Position numbers and translations under genes: made by a program | Notes under the pieces: model-generated | Seen by the model: the letters and a program-made list of their open reading frames with translations, nothing else | Database searches by the model: none | Told to the model about the DNA's origin: nothing | Shown: positions 34,441 to 42,298 of the stretch, in pieces | How positions within the stretch are numbered: the first letter of the stretch is position 1 | Layout: every line of letters starts with the position of its first letter | Source: an uncultured Lachnospiraceae bacterium | Lineage (GTDB): Bacteria > Bacillota > Clostridia > Lachnospirales > Lachnospiraceae | Assembly: GCA_947574135.1 (NCBI GenBank) | Contig: CANPIM010000002.1 | Coordinates: forward strand, 35,857-99,856 | DNA: 64,000 nt | Direction of reading: 5' to 3'

Positions 34441-35240
34441 GCCTCTCCCTCCAGTCGGATTACAATGAGCTGCGCCGGATTGAAAATCCGGATGTTGACC
34501 GTATGGGTGCCAAGACCGGGACTTACAAGCAGCGTCTTTTCTCCTATTCGAAAGAGTCCCCTGTCATATTTGGGAAACAGCCGCGCCTGGGGAGTTATGA
34601 CCCCGCCCAAAAAGGGAATCCGGATCACCCCGCCGTGAAGATGCCCGGACAGGGTCATATCGGCGCCCCAGGCCGCATACTCCCGAAAATAAACGGGATT
34701 GTGCGCCAGTAGGATATGGTAGATTCCCCTCTCCGGCTTCCCCAAAGCCTGTGTAAGGACTTTTGCCTCCAGTCTCTTCTCCCCAAGCTTCTGGTAATAG
34801 GCAAGGGGAAGCTCAAATCCATGGATCCGGACCTGACAGCCCTTTTTTTCAAAGAGAACACTGTCATTGGAGAGCACCCGGACACCGGCTCCACAGAGGG
34901 GCTCCATATATTCCCCATACCGGTCTCCATAGATCTCCCTTTGCACCCGCATACGGGATTCGTGATTTCCGTTTCCGTAAAAAACCGGAGCCACCTGCTT
35001 TTGCAGGGCCAAAACCACTCTCTGGGCCGGCAAAAAGGACTGGGCCGTATGTCCCACGAGCATGTCTCCTGCTATGAGAATCCCGTCCGGCTCCTGCTCC
35101 TTCACCGCCTGTATCAGCTGTCTATTTTCCGGGCCATATTCTTTATTATGCAAATCCGCCAACAGGACAAAGGTAAGCCCCTGTCCTGCTGCCAGTTTTT
35201 TTGTTTTGATCTCATATTTCTTTATGCGAAAGCCTGCCAT
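34437..35240 (-). CDS. Metallophosphoesterase (YkuE-like)
   Basis: 267 residues from the ATG at 35240 with GGAGG 5 bp upstream; a second ATG at 35258 has a poorer site. Calcineurin-like motifs appear in order: LLADLHN, AGDMLVG, YGNGNHE, LLAHNP and LSGHLHGG. This group cleaves phosphoesters outside or at the membrane (UDP-diacylglucosamine-type or YkuE-type), but no signal peptide is clear here. It is encoded between the 3' half of dacB and scpA. Confidence 0.9.
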   Translation of the reverse strand: MAGFRIKKYEIKTKKLAAGQGLTFVLLADLHNKEYGPENRQLIQAVKEQEPDGILIAGDMLVGHTAQSFLPAQRVVLALQKQVAPVFYGNGNHESRMRVQREIYGDRYGEYMEPLCGAGVRVLSNDSVLFEKKGCQVRIHGFELPLAYYQKLGEKRLEAKVLTQALGKPERGIYHILLAHNPVYFREYAAWGADMTLSGHLHGGVIRIPFLGGVITPQARLFPKYDRGLFRIGEKTLLVSPGLGTHTVNIRIFNPAQLIVIRLEGEA

Positions 35241-35424
35241 ACCTTCCTCCGTGCCCATCTTCCTTCACAGACAGAGACTTCCCCTTGTCTTAGAAGGATT
35301 TGCCCCCTATTGGGTCAGGGGGACACCTGGAAAGTATACACTGTTTCTCCGGACCTGTCAAACCTGTGCCAGCCTAAAATTTGATTTCCGCCCCATTCAC
35401 AGAAAGCCAATGGGGACAGCCTGT

Positions 35425-36210
35425 TTACAGAAGCCAATATCCGGCGGCCCGTTTCAGATAATCCCCGTAGCCCGCCTTCTCCACAGCCTCCGTGGCCAGA
35501 ATGGGCAATCGGCCGATTTCCTTTCCTCCCAGCAGATACCGCACGCAGCCAATCTGGGCTCCCTTCTCCACCGGGGCCGTAAGCTCCTCATAGACCCATT
35601 CCTTCTTAATGCTTTTCAAGTCCTCTCCCGTTGTGCTCAGGTAGGAAAAGGTCCCGTCATAATCTCCGGTCACCTGCTCCTTTACTCCCAGGGCCACCGG
35701 CAGCGTCACCTTGGGCAGCTTATCCGTGTCCTTATACAGGCTGCACTTGCTGTACCCGTAATTCAACAGATTCTTTGCGTCGGAAAACCGAATCTTGGGA
35801 TCCGGCGCCGCCATAATCACGGCAATAAGCTCAATGCCGTCCTTTTCCGCCGTGGCGGATAGACAGAATTTCGCCTGGTCTGTGGAGCCGGTTTTCAGCC
35901 CTGTGGCATAAGGGTATTGCCGGATAAGCTTATTGGTGTTAGTCAGCCCAAACTCCTCGCTGCCCCTGCGAGTGGTATGTATAATATTTTCCATCCAGAT
36001 GGTGGAATACTGATGGATCTGAGGATACTTGGTGATGAGCTCCCGGGACATGAGCGCAATATCGTAGGCAGAGGTCACATGTCCCTCCACATCCAGCCCA
36101 CAGCAGTTCACAAAGTGGGTGTCCGCCATGCCAAGCCCCTGGGCCCGCTCATTCATCCACTCCACAAAGAGCTCCTCCGAGCCGGCAATGTGTTCGGCCA
36201 TAGCTACTGA
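35425..36210 (-). CDS. dacB: D-Ala-D-Ala carboxypeptidase, 3' half of a split gene
   Basis: About 262 codons of the C-terminal half of a DacB-type DD-carboxypeptidase. The open frame can be read from the shared junction (TCA GTA GCT ATG GCC). It carries the third catalytic motif KTG in YATGLKTGST, followed by the region FSDAKNLLNYGYSKC and a PBP5-type C-terminal domain. It lacks the signal peptide, SxxK and SxN, which are on the 5' half at 39976-40572. The two halves are separated by a 3.8-kb recombinase element. If the element leaves at the TCAGT core, the frame is rebuilt exactly. It sits upstream of the metallophosphoesterase, scpA and scpB. On its own this piece cannot be active. Confidence 0.9.
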   Translation of the reverse strand, partial: SVAMAEHIAGSEELFVEWMNERAQGLGMADTHFVNCCGLDVEGHVTSAYDIALMSRELITKYPQIHQYSTIWMENIIHTTRRGSEEFGLTNTNKLIRQYPYATGLKTGSTDQAKFCLSATAEKDGIELIAVIMAAPDPKIRFSDAKNLLNYGYSKCSLYKDTDKLPKVTLPVALGVKEQVTGDYDGTFSYLSTTGEDLKSIKKEWVYEELTAPVEKGAQIGCVRYLLGGKEIGRLPILATEAVEKAGYGDYLKRAAGYWLL

Positions 36211-36213
36211 CGC
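36203..36213. other. Attachment-site half (dacB 3' junction)
   Basis: On the minus strand GCGTCAGTAGC. The recombinase stop codon lies 12 bp outside the core, and dacB coding continues on the other side. It matches the other junction at 9 of 11 bases, with TCAGT identical. Confidence 0.6.
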
Positions 36214-36222
36214 AGCGTTTCT

Positions 36223-37818
36223 CTAGGGTAGACACTCGCCTGTATCCCTATTCCGGAACTTATAATATATGGTGAGCTCTCCCTCTTTATGTACCTCAAT
36301 TCGTTCAATTAGCTCCAAAACCATATCTCTTGTTAATTTTTTAACATTTATATAATCTAAAAAGCCCTCCGTCCATTCATCATATCCATCCTTCGTCTCT
36401 TGCTGTAAATCCAGCTCATGGCAAATCAAAGCCTTTTGCCCCTTAAGCTTAGCAAGCTCCCTATCATATTCGGAAGCATACCTGGTGTACTCCTCCCCTG
36501 AGATCATTCCTTCCATATAGCTGTCATAGGTTTTTCTCTTAAACCGTTCCAGCTTCTCCATGCGCTTTTCCACATGCCTTAGCTGGACCTCCTGATTCTC
36601 CTGGGCCTCATTGCAGACAGGTATGCTTTTTAACTCCTCCAAATCCTCTGGCCTTAAAATAGCCCGGGCCTCCTGCCTTAGAGAGCCTAATACCTTTTCC
36701 TCCAAATCCTCCGCCTCCAAACTGTGACTGCTGCAAAACCGTACTCCCTGCTTTTTATAGGTTTTGCACACATAGCCTGTAAATCCCTGCTTTCCCCGGC
36801 GGGCATATTTTTTTGCCATGGCATGCTTACAGTCGGCACAGTAGAGAAGCCCGGAAAAAACACTCTTCTCTTCCCCGGAATCCATGCTTCTGGTCCTGGT
36901 CCTTTGAAGCTTCTGGGCCATCTCAAAAACCTCCGGCTCAATAATTGCCTCGTGGGTATTTCTCACAATAATCCATTGCTCCCTTGGCAGCGCCTTTTTC
37001 TTTTTGTCCTTATAGGACAGGGTGTTGGCCTTATTCTGCATCAGATGTCCCAGGTAGGTTTCATTGTTTAGTATTTTATGAATGGTCTGGTAAGACCATA
37101 TTTTTGTGGTCTCCAGCTCCTTTGCATTGCGGTACCTCTCCCCCAGCACCTCTCTCTTATATAAGGTGGGAATCAAAATTCCCTCCGCAGATAAAAGAGT
37201 GCCGATCTTCGCCTTCCCACAGCCTGAGAGATAGAGCCTGTAAATCTTTCTCACCACCCCGGCGGCGTAGGGATCCACAATCAAATGATTGTGATTCTCT
37301 GGATCCTTTTTGTAGCCATAGGGACAGGAGGAGCCTAAAAACTGTCCATCCCTCATTTTGGCCTGAAAGGAGCTGCGTATATTTTTGGACAGATCCTCAC
37401 AGTACCACTCGTTTACCAGGCCATTGATCTGCCTGCTTTTCTTGTTGGCCTCGTTGGCCGTGTCCACCCCGTCCACAACGCCGATGAAGCGGATCCCCAG
37501 GTTTGGCAGATCATGGTGCAGATACTTTTCAATGTGCTCCATGTTCCGGGAAAATCGGGACTGGGTCTTTGCAATGATCACGTCAAATTCTCCCAGCTTT
37601 GCATCTGTCATCATGTTCTCAAAATCCGGTCTGTCATCATACAGACCGCTCTCATCATCATCCGAATATACCCGGATAATCTGAAATTCGTGCTCCAAGG
37701 CGTAATCCGTGAGTAAAAGCCTTTGATTTTTAATGCTGGCGCTGTCGTCTCCCCTGTGGACCTTCTCTATGTCCTCCTTGCTCAGCCTCAGATATAATGC
37801 AGCCCGGTTTCCTTTCAT
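36223..37818 (-). CDS. Large serine recombinase (site-specific integrase/excisionase)
   Basis: 531 residues. Catalytic resolvase domain with nucleophile S13 in LYLRLSKED, DSASIKNQR, and the AKTQSRFSRN loop with its Arg residues. Then the recombinase domain (about 160-290), a zinc ribbon with C327, C330, C351 and C362, a coiled-coil of roughly residues 375-480, and a DUF4368-type C-terminus (MVLELIERIEVHKEGELTIYYKFRN). All conserved residues look intact, so it should be active. It is the TnpX/SpoIVCA-like class that cuts and rejoins short attachment sites through a 2-bp overlap. Its stop is 12 bp from the dacB junction. A GGGGAGGG site precedes the ATG. Confidence 0.95.
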   Translation of the reverse strand: MKGNRAALYLRLSKEDIEKVHRGDDSASIKNQRLLLTDYALEHEFQIIRVYSDDDESGLYDDRPDFENMMTDAKLGEFDVIIAKTQSRFSRNMEHIEKYLHHDLPNLGIRFIGVVDGVDTANEANKKSRQINGLVNEWYCEDLSKNIRSSFQAKMRDGQFLGSSCPYGYKKDPENHNHLIVDPYAAGVVRKIYRLYLSGCGKAKIGTLLSAEGILIPTLYKREVLGERYRNAKELETTKIWSYQTIHKILNNETYLGHLMQNKANTLSYKDKKKKALPREQWIIVRNTHEAIIEPEVFEMAQKLQRTRTRSMDSGEEKSVFSGLLYCADCKHAMAKKYARRGKQGFTGYVCKTYKKQGVRFCSSHSLEAEDLEEKVLGSLRQEARAILRPEDLEELKSIPVCNEAQENQEVQLRHVEKRMEKLERFKRKTYDSYMEGMISGEEYTRYASEYDRELAKLKGQKALICHELDLQQETKDGYDEWTEGFLDYINVKKLTRDMVLELIERIEVHKEGELTIYYKFRNRDTGECLP

Positions 37819-37860
37819 AACTGCCCTCCCCTTCCCTTTCTGTTAGGATACCTGCTATTC

Positions 37861-37962
37861 TTACTGCCTGGTTCGCTTTCTGAGTACATTTTTCATACAA
37901 TCCACCAGCTTTTTATCTCCGTATATCACCCGTACCTTTCTCCGTTTTATTCCCTCCTGCAA
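37861..37962 (-). CDS. 33-residue basic ORF upstream of the recombinase
   Basis: Starts at TTG 37962 after a GAGGGG site and reads GIKRRKVRVIYGDKKLVDCM before a basic tail (KNVLRKRTRQ). It ends 42 bp before the recombinase ATG. Small ORFs with a YGDKxLxDCM-like core seem common in front of DUF4368 recombinases, which makes it more credible than its size. It might regulate the recombinase or act as a directionality factor; this is a guess. A GTG inside the frame is an alternative start. Confidence 0.45.
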   Translation of the reverse strand: MQEGIKRRKVRVIYGDKKLVDCMKNVLRKRTRQ

Positions 37963-38047
37963 AAGATCCCCTCGTATTTTTTAATTCTTTTCATCTTATT
38001 CCCGTTAGGAATCGCTTATTCTAATTTGAAGCCGATTTTTGTCCATG

Positions 38048-38075
38048 AAAAAAGGACTGCGCTCAACAGTCCTTT
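38048..38075 (-). terminator. Terminator of the nuclease gene
   Basis: AAAGGACTG and CAGTCCTTT pair around a 7-base loop, followed on the minus strand by TTT. It lies 42 bp after the nuclease stop and separates the cargo from the recombinase unit. Confidence 0.8.
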
Positions 38076-38116
38076 AGAATCCCATTTCCCGGTCCGGAAT
38101 AGAATACAAAGCTCCC

Positions 38117-39217
38117 TCAGGGATTACAATTCTTACAGGGAGCATATCCCATGGCAATTACATCCTCCCGGTTTCCCGTATACAGCTCTTTATTCTTTTC
38201 TTCCATCTGCTTTACGCTTCTGCAGGCAGGATCATGGAATTTTTTTGTATTGGTATTTAGAATGTAATCCGTACCTGCCGGCTCCGGCTCTTTTGTGACT
38301 GGCTCTGGCTCTTCTACAGCCGGCTCCGGCTTTTCCGCCGCTTCCTCATGGGACGGACGGCTCTCCTCCAAATGGCTGTTCCCATTTGCATAATCTATGA
38401 CAATGCCCGGCTGCACATTATGTACGAATACATTGAAGCATATGCTCTCTCCTGCATCCTCCACAGACCATCCCTCTATGAGAACTCCGTGAGCCACAAG
38501 ATTCTCCCCGTCAAAGACAGGCATCACCCGGTATAAAACATGATTTCCTGTTTCCTTTACATAATCCGCCACCATGTTTTCAAAGGGCAGCATTCCCTGC
38601 ACATTGAAATATCTTGTGCCTGTTATCAGATTCTTCTCATTGGCATTTTCTGCCGAAAGCTGATACCCAATCAGGTGACACCGATTGTACAGATACTTCC
38701 CGTCTACCAAATCATATTTTATGGTCTGCCAGCCGGAGGGCTTAATCTGTCCAATATTCCCACGCTCTTCTGTGGGCATAATATCCTGACCAATATTGGC
38801 GCAGGCAACCCCGCAGCGCCCCAGCTCATCCAGATAAGAGTAATATTCAAAGGAGCTTGTGGGAAGATTGGACCTGGTAAAATAGGGAGTGTTGTCATTC
38901 ATGACCGTATAGGCATCCCCCGTATAAACAGGTATTTCCACAGAGGCATCTCCCTCAAAGCTGTTGACAATCTCTTCCACAGAAAGAACCCTCTCCGATT
39001 CCTCCTCAGACAGCTCCGCTCCGAACGGCTCCGCTTCCGACTGCTCTTCCCCGGACGGCTCTTCCCTAGACAGCTCCGCTTCCGAAGGAGGGTTCTCATT
39101 CATAAGCGTAGCTTTCCCACAGGCAGAGACAAGCAATGCCAGGGCCAGGATAAGGGAAAACAAAAAGGCTCGCTTACCGGATTTTGCGCTTAAATATCTT
39201 TCGTGTAATGTTCTCAT
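38117..39217 (-). CDS. Secreted lipoprotein DNA/RNA non-specific endonuclease
   Basis: 366 residues. N-terminal signal with lipobox VSAC (C33), then a Glu/Ser-rich linker (about 40-85). The nuclease core has NRCHLIGYQLSAENANEKNLITGTRYFN, the beta-beta-alpha-metal motif of EndA/NucA-type enzymes with H181 as the general base. A second Pro/Glu-rich linker leads to a C-terminal zinc-type domain (HDPACRSVKQM and ending CKNCNP). It should act outside the cell on DNA or RNA. The start overlaps the end of the preceding gene by 44 bp but has its own GGGAGGAA site. It is cargo of the dacB-splitting element. Confidence 0.9.
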   Translation of the reverse strand: MRTLHERYLSAKSGKRAFLFSLILALALLVSACGKATLMNENPPSEAELSREEPSGEEQSEAEPFGAELSEEESERVLSVEEIVNSFEGDASVEIPVYTGDAYTVMNDNTPYFTRSNLPTSSFEYYSYLDELGRCGVACANIGQDIMPTEERGNIGQIKPSGWQTIKYDLVDGKYLYNRCHLIGYQLSAENANEKNLITGTRYFNVQGMLPFENMVADYVKETGNHVLYRVMPVFDGENLVAHGVLIEGWSVEDAGESICFNVFVHNVQPGIVIDYANGNSHLEESRPSHEEAAEKPEPAVEEPEPVTKEPEPAGTDYILNTNTKKFHDPACRSVKQMEEKNKELYTGNREDVIAMGYAPCKNCNP

Positions 39218-39590
39218 GTGAGGTTCCTCCCAGTTCTTTGATGTCTGTCTCTTCCCAGCCCTGACTAAGATCTATATCCAGATAGGTATCCGCCGGATAC
39301 ACCCGGTTCCAATAATAGATGACCAGCGCCTCCAGCTTCTCCAGGTAAGGGCTTAAGGGAAGATTTTCTACAAAGCAATAGCTGCCCCAGGGGGCACAGG
39401 ACAAAAAGTCCTCCCGTATAACGATTTCATGGGAATAGAAAGAAAAAATCTTTCCAGAATAGGCATTCATATAGATCTTTTCTTTTCCGACCATGGCCAG
39501 CATGTCCCTGAAAACTGCCTGGTCTCTGCTCTGCCGCCGGTGATGGAACAGCATCCCCCTGTTGTCATCCAAACAGATAACCCCTATCAT
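39174..39590 (-). CDS. Unknown protein co-encoded with the nuclease
   Basis: 138 residues, starting MIGVICLDDNRGMLFHHRRQSRD. It has a basic C-terminus (HENITRKIFKRKIR), no signal peptide and no metal or catalytic motif I recognise. Aromatic-rich segments (SYCFVENLPLSPYLEKLEALVIYYWNRVYP) suggest a compact alpha/beta domain. It overlaps the nuclease start, so translation is probably coupled. Pairing with a nuclease invites the idea of an immunity or folding partner, but the nuclease is exported and this protein is not. ACAGGAGG precedes its ATG. Confidence 0.7.
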   Translation of the reverse strand: MIGVICLDDNRGMLFHHRRQSRDQAVFRDMLAMVGKEKIYMNAYSGKIFSFYSHEIVIREDFLSCAPWGSYCFVENLPLSPYLEKLEALVIYYWNRVYPADTYLDIDLSQGWEETDIKELGGTSHENITRKIFKRKIR

Positions 39591-39721
39591 ATTCGTTCCT
39601 CCTGTAAAAATTTTACATTTATTCTTTGGAGCAATCCCTCTTCCCTATACTGCAAAAAAATGCAAAGACCTTGCTTTTTCCTAGGGCTTTACATCTTGTT
39701 TGATGGATGATTGTATGAAGT

Positions 39722-39871
39722 TTACAACTTATCATCATTACACAGAGCCTCATACTTCTTTGTAAGCTCTTGAAAATCCTCAAGCGTTTTACATTCCTTC
39801 CGATCATTGAAAATACGTGCTCTTTCCAATTTGCGCGCCAAGCTTTCGATTCCCTCTGCATTTATGGGCAT
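39722..39871 (-). CDS. 49-residue ORF near the element end
   Basis: Reads MPINAEGIESLARKLERARI and ends KYEALCNDDKL. Predicted to be two charged helices. It is the first ORF behind the promoter at 39924-39952 and has an AAAGGATGG site. Small basic or charged proteins in this place often serve as recombination directionality factors or regulators, but there is no direct evidence here. It is preferred over a frame-shifted 80-residue reading of the same DNA, which has odd composition and no good ribosome-binding site. Confidence 0.5.
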   Translation of the reverse strand: MPINAEGIESLARKLERARIFNDRKECKTLEDFQELTKKYEALCNDDKL

Positions 39872-39923
39872 CTGCTTTTCACCATCCTTTCGCAATTAAA
39901 TAAACTGGAAATTCCTAATTTAT

Positions 39924-39952
39924 AGTATAATAGAAACCTGCACACGTGTAAA
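39924..39952 (-). promoter_or_regulatory. Sigma-A promoter at the element end
   Basis: On the minus strand TTTACA, 17-bp spacer, TATACT, within 70 bp of the dacB junction and reading inward. It should drive the 49-residue ORF, the unknown gene and the nuclease in vegetative cells. Confidence 0.7.
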
Positions 39953-39975
39953 GCCTATATTCGTCAAGTTCTCCC

Positions 39976-40572
39976 CTACTGATACGCCACTGATGCGTCG
40001 TTGGCCGAGGCCACGGAAATACACTTGATCATAGTATCCACGGTCTGGGTCTCTCCCTCCTCCAAATACACCTGAGAGCCCCCCATGGAGGCGGCATGGG
40101 CCGAGGTCATGACCGAATCCTCCAGCTTGATCTTTCCTGTTCCCAGATTATCAAAAATCAGCAGCAGGGTCATGATTTTGGTCACACTGGCCGGAGGCAG
40201 CTTTTCATGGGCATTTTTCTCCGCAATCACCGTCCCTGTGGATGCCTCCATTAAAATCACGGAGGGCGCGGAAATTCCAAGAGATGAATCTACTGGCGGG
40301 ACCTCTGTGCCTCCCGAGGCCGCCCCTTCTCCTGCTCCTGTGCCTCCCGAGACCGTCCCTTCTCCTGCTCCTGTAGCTCCGGAAGCCGTCCCCTCCGCCG
40401 GGGGAGCCTCCAAAGGAGCCTCTGTGCCTCCTTCTGTGTCCTCCTGGGCGTACAAAAGCGCCTCCTGGTAAATTTCTGTCCCTTGTCCGTCAGGCTTCCC
40501 GGCGGCCGCGCACACCGCTGTGCAGTCCAGGGCAAGCACGGCAGCCAGCAGCAAAAACAGCAAACGTTTCAT
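39976..40572 (-). CDS. dacB: D-Ala-D-Ala carboxypeptidase, 5' half of a split gene
   Basis: 198 codons. Signal peptide (about 1-23), a Gly/Glu/Thr/Ala-rich linker with three repeats of about 10 residues (GEGTVSGGTGA-like, 61-90), then the transpeptidase fold with S129-V-T-K132 and S189-A-N191. The natural sequence stops after A196; the last two codons (Tyr, Gln) and the TAG belong to the inserted element. The KTG motif is on the 3' half at 35425-36210. Joined, they give a protein of about 454 residues, a normal DacB length. The ATG at 40572 has a GGGAGG site and a sigma-E-like promoter upstream. Confidence 0.9.
   Translation of the reverse strand: MKRLLFLLLAAVLALDCTAVCAAAGKPDGQGTEIYQEALLYAQEDTEGGTEAPLEAPPAEGTASGATGAGEGTVSGGTGAGEGAASGGTEVPPVDSSLGISAPSVILMEASTGTVIAEKNAHEKLPPASVTKIMTLLLIFDNLGTGKIKLEDSVMTSAHAASMGGSQVYLEEGETQTVDTMIKCISVASANDASVAYQ
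39986..39996. other. Attachment-site half (dacB 5' junction)
   Basis: On the minus strand GCATCAGTGGC, where GCA TCA GTG GC are dacB codons for Ala-Ser-Val-Ala. It matches the other junction (36203-36213) at 9 of 11 bases with TCAGT shared. A second TCAGT lies 11 bp further into the element (39978-39982). Confidence 0.6.
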
Positions 40573-40601
40573 GGCATATCCTCCCTGTTTTGTCTACTAC
40601 C

Positions 40602-40631
40602 AGTGTAAGACACAATGCCTGTACAATATGC
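40602..40631 (-). promoter_or_regulatory. Sigma-E-like sporulation promoter of dacB
   Basis: On the minus strand GCATATT (-35 region), 15 bp, then CTTACACT (-10 region). The Bacillus sigma-E pattern is about GTCATATT, 13-15 bp, CATACAAT. The match is close at both boxes, and the distance to the dacB ATG is 30 bp. No sigma-A promoter is obvious in the same gap. Confidence 0.5.
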
Positions 40632-40740
40632 CTGAAACAGGGAAAAATCAGACATTTCTGGAACTTTCCTTCTAGTAAACGAAAAAGGCGCAAAGCCTTA
40701 GGATCTCCATAAAGCCTTACACCTTTTTATGCGTATTCCT

Positions 40741-42123
40741 TTAGTCCAGCCCCCGAAAAGCCTCCTCCCGGCCTTCCAGCTCCACATAGGGCCTGTGATT
40801 TCCCACATACTTGTAGGCCGGACGGATAATCTTCGCTCCATTGACAAGCTCCTCGATTCGGTGAGCACTCCAGCCGGAAATACGGGAGATGGCGAAAATG
40901 GGGGTGTACAGCTCCTTGGGAAGGCCCAGCATATGGTACACAAAGCCGCTGTAAAAGTCCACGTTGGCGCACACAGGCTTATGGATCCGCCGCCCGGACA
41001 TAATGCAGTCCTTGGCAATGCGCTCTACCCGGTCATAGAGTGCAAACTCCTCATCCCGGCCCTTTTCCACGGAAAGCTTCTGGGCGTATTCCTTGAGAAT
41101 CACTGCCCTGGGGTCAGATTCCGTGTAAACCGCATGGCCGATGCCATAGATAAGTCCGGTCCGGTCAAAGGCATCCTTGTTAAGAATCTTCAGAAGATAC
41201 TCCCGAATCATGTCCTCGTTTTCCCAATCCGTCACTTCTTTCCGGATGACCTCAAACATCTCCTGCACCTTCAGATTGGCGCCACCGTGCTTGGGACCCT
41301 TTAAGGAGCCCAGAGAAGCCGCCACCGCTGAGTAGGTGTCTGTGCCTGAGGAGGACACCACATGGTTGGTAAAGGTGGAGTTGTTACCACCGCCATGCTC
41401 TGCATGGAGCACCAGGGCCACATCCAGCACCTTGGCCTCCAGCTCTGTGTAAGAGCCGTCCTTTCGCAGCAGCCGCAGAATATTCTCCGCCGTGGAAAGC
41501 TCCTTTCTGGGATTGCGGATCACCAGGCTCTTATCCAGATGATAGTGCCGGTAAGCATGATAACCATACACAGTAATCAGAGGGAACTGGGCTATGAGCT
41601 GCATGGACTGACGCAGCACATTGCGAATGCTGATATCCTCCGGCTTATCGTCATAGGAATACAGGGTCAGCACGCATTTTTGCAGAGTATTCATCATATT
41701 GGAGCTGGGGGCCTTCATAACCACATCCCGCACAAAGGTATCCGGCAAATCCCGAAACTCTCCTAAAATCTCCAAAAACTCCTCCAGCTGAGGCGGCGTG
41801 GGCAGACGGCCAAACAGAAGGGTATAAGTAATCTCCTCAAAGCCAAACCGGCGCTGCTCAAAGCCCTTCACCAGGTCCCGAATGGGATATCCCTGATAGT
41901 AGAGCTCACCGTCAATGGGCGTTTTCTCCCCCCGGGCAATGGAATACCCCTGCACATCGGATATCTCTGTCAGACCAGTCAGCACGCCTTTCCCGTTAAA
42001 GTCACGCAGGCCCCTCTTGACGTCATACTCCAGATACAGGGACAGGTCGATGGAGCCCGAAACCCGGCTGTATTCCTCCAGCTTGTCAAATTTCTCCTCT
42101 AAATCCTGTATATTATGGTTCAT
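40741..42123 (-). CDS. gltA: Citrate synthase
   Basis: 460 residues. Condenses acetyl-CoA and oxaloacetate to citrate. Signature regions are present: VLHAEHGGGNNSTFTNHVVSSSGTDTYSAVAASLGSLKGPKHGGAN with its catalytic His, the later GIGHAVYTESDPRA, and VCANVDFYSG with the catalytic Asp. The N-terminal extension of about 70 residues is typical of the Clostridia type. It is a lone gene with no aconitase or isocitrate dehydrogenase next to it, so it probably serves glutamate synthesis. A structured repeat (42140-42298) forms its leader and ends right before the AGGAGG site. Confidence 0.95.
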   Translation of the reverse strand: MNHNIQDLEEKFDKLEEYSRVSGSIDLSLYLEYDVKRGLRDFNGKGVLTGLTEISDVQGYSIARGEKTPIDGELYYQGYPIRDLVKGFEQRRFGFEEITYTLLFGRLPTPPQLEEFLEILGEFRDLPDTFVRDVVMKAPSSNMMNTLQKCVLTLYSYDDKPEDISIRNVLRQSMQLIAQFPLITVYGYHAYRHYHLDKSLVIRNPRKELSTAENILRLLRKDGSYTELEAKVLDVALVLHAEHGGGNNSTFTNHVVSSSGTDTYSAVAASLGSLKGPKHGGANLKVQEMFEVIRKEVTDWENEDMIREYLLKILNKDAFDRTGLIYGIGHAVYTESDPRAVILKEYAQKLSVEKGRDEEFALYDRVERIAKDCIMSGRRIHKPVCANVDFYSGFVYHMLGLPKELYTPIFAISRISGWSAHRIEELVNGAKIIRPAYKYVGNHRPYVELEGREEAFRGLD

Positions 42124-42139
42124 ATATGCCTCCTATTTT

Positions 42140-42298
42140 AAGTACCGCTACGCACCTGCCTTCGCCTTTGGGTGTGGAAGGATTTCCTGACGCTCTTGCG
42201 TCCGCAAATCCTTCCGGGCTCTGTACGGTGCTTCGCTGTTTTTTTGAGTACCGCTCCGCACCTTCCTTCGCCTCTGGGTGTGGAAGGGCAGATTTTTT
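42140..42298. repeat. Structured repeat array before citrate synthase (1.5 copies)
   Basis: A full unit at 42140-42245 and half a unit at 42246-42298. Read on the minus strand it shares with the array at 1880-2085 the start AAAACAGCG, the CGGAAGGATTT central hairpin and the end AGCGGTACTT. The outer stem here pairs GCACC with GGTGC, whereas in the other array the same position pairs ATCCC with GGGAT: base changes on both arms that keep pairing. Confidence 0.82.

Larger units (their letters stand above)
36206..39993. mobile_element. Skin-like serine-recombinase element inserted in dacB
   Basis: A 3.8-kb segment that splits dacB between codons 196 and 197 of the original protein. Contents on the minus strand, from the far end: a sigma-A promoter, a 49-residue ORF, a 138-residue unknown protein, a secreted nuclease lipoprotein, a 33-residue ORF and the large serine recombinase. 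There are no phage structural, replication or conjugation genes. Both ends carry TCAGT within imperfect 11-base repeats, as expected of attL/attR. In-frame rejoining after excision, and the dacB-scpAB neighbourhood, suggest a developmental excision element like skin in sigK. Whether it still moves is not known. Confidence 0.82.

Noticed and set aside
35259..35424. A terminator or small RNA between dacB and the metallophosphoesterase gene
   Set aside because: No stable stem with a T tract was found; the genes may be read through.
39619..39861. 80-residue frame near the element end
   Set aside because: Composition is unlike a protein and it lacks a good ribosome-binding site; the overlapping 49-residue frame in another phase is more plausible.
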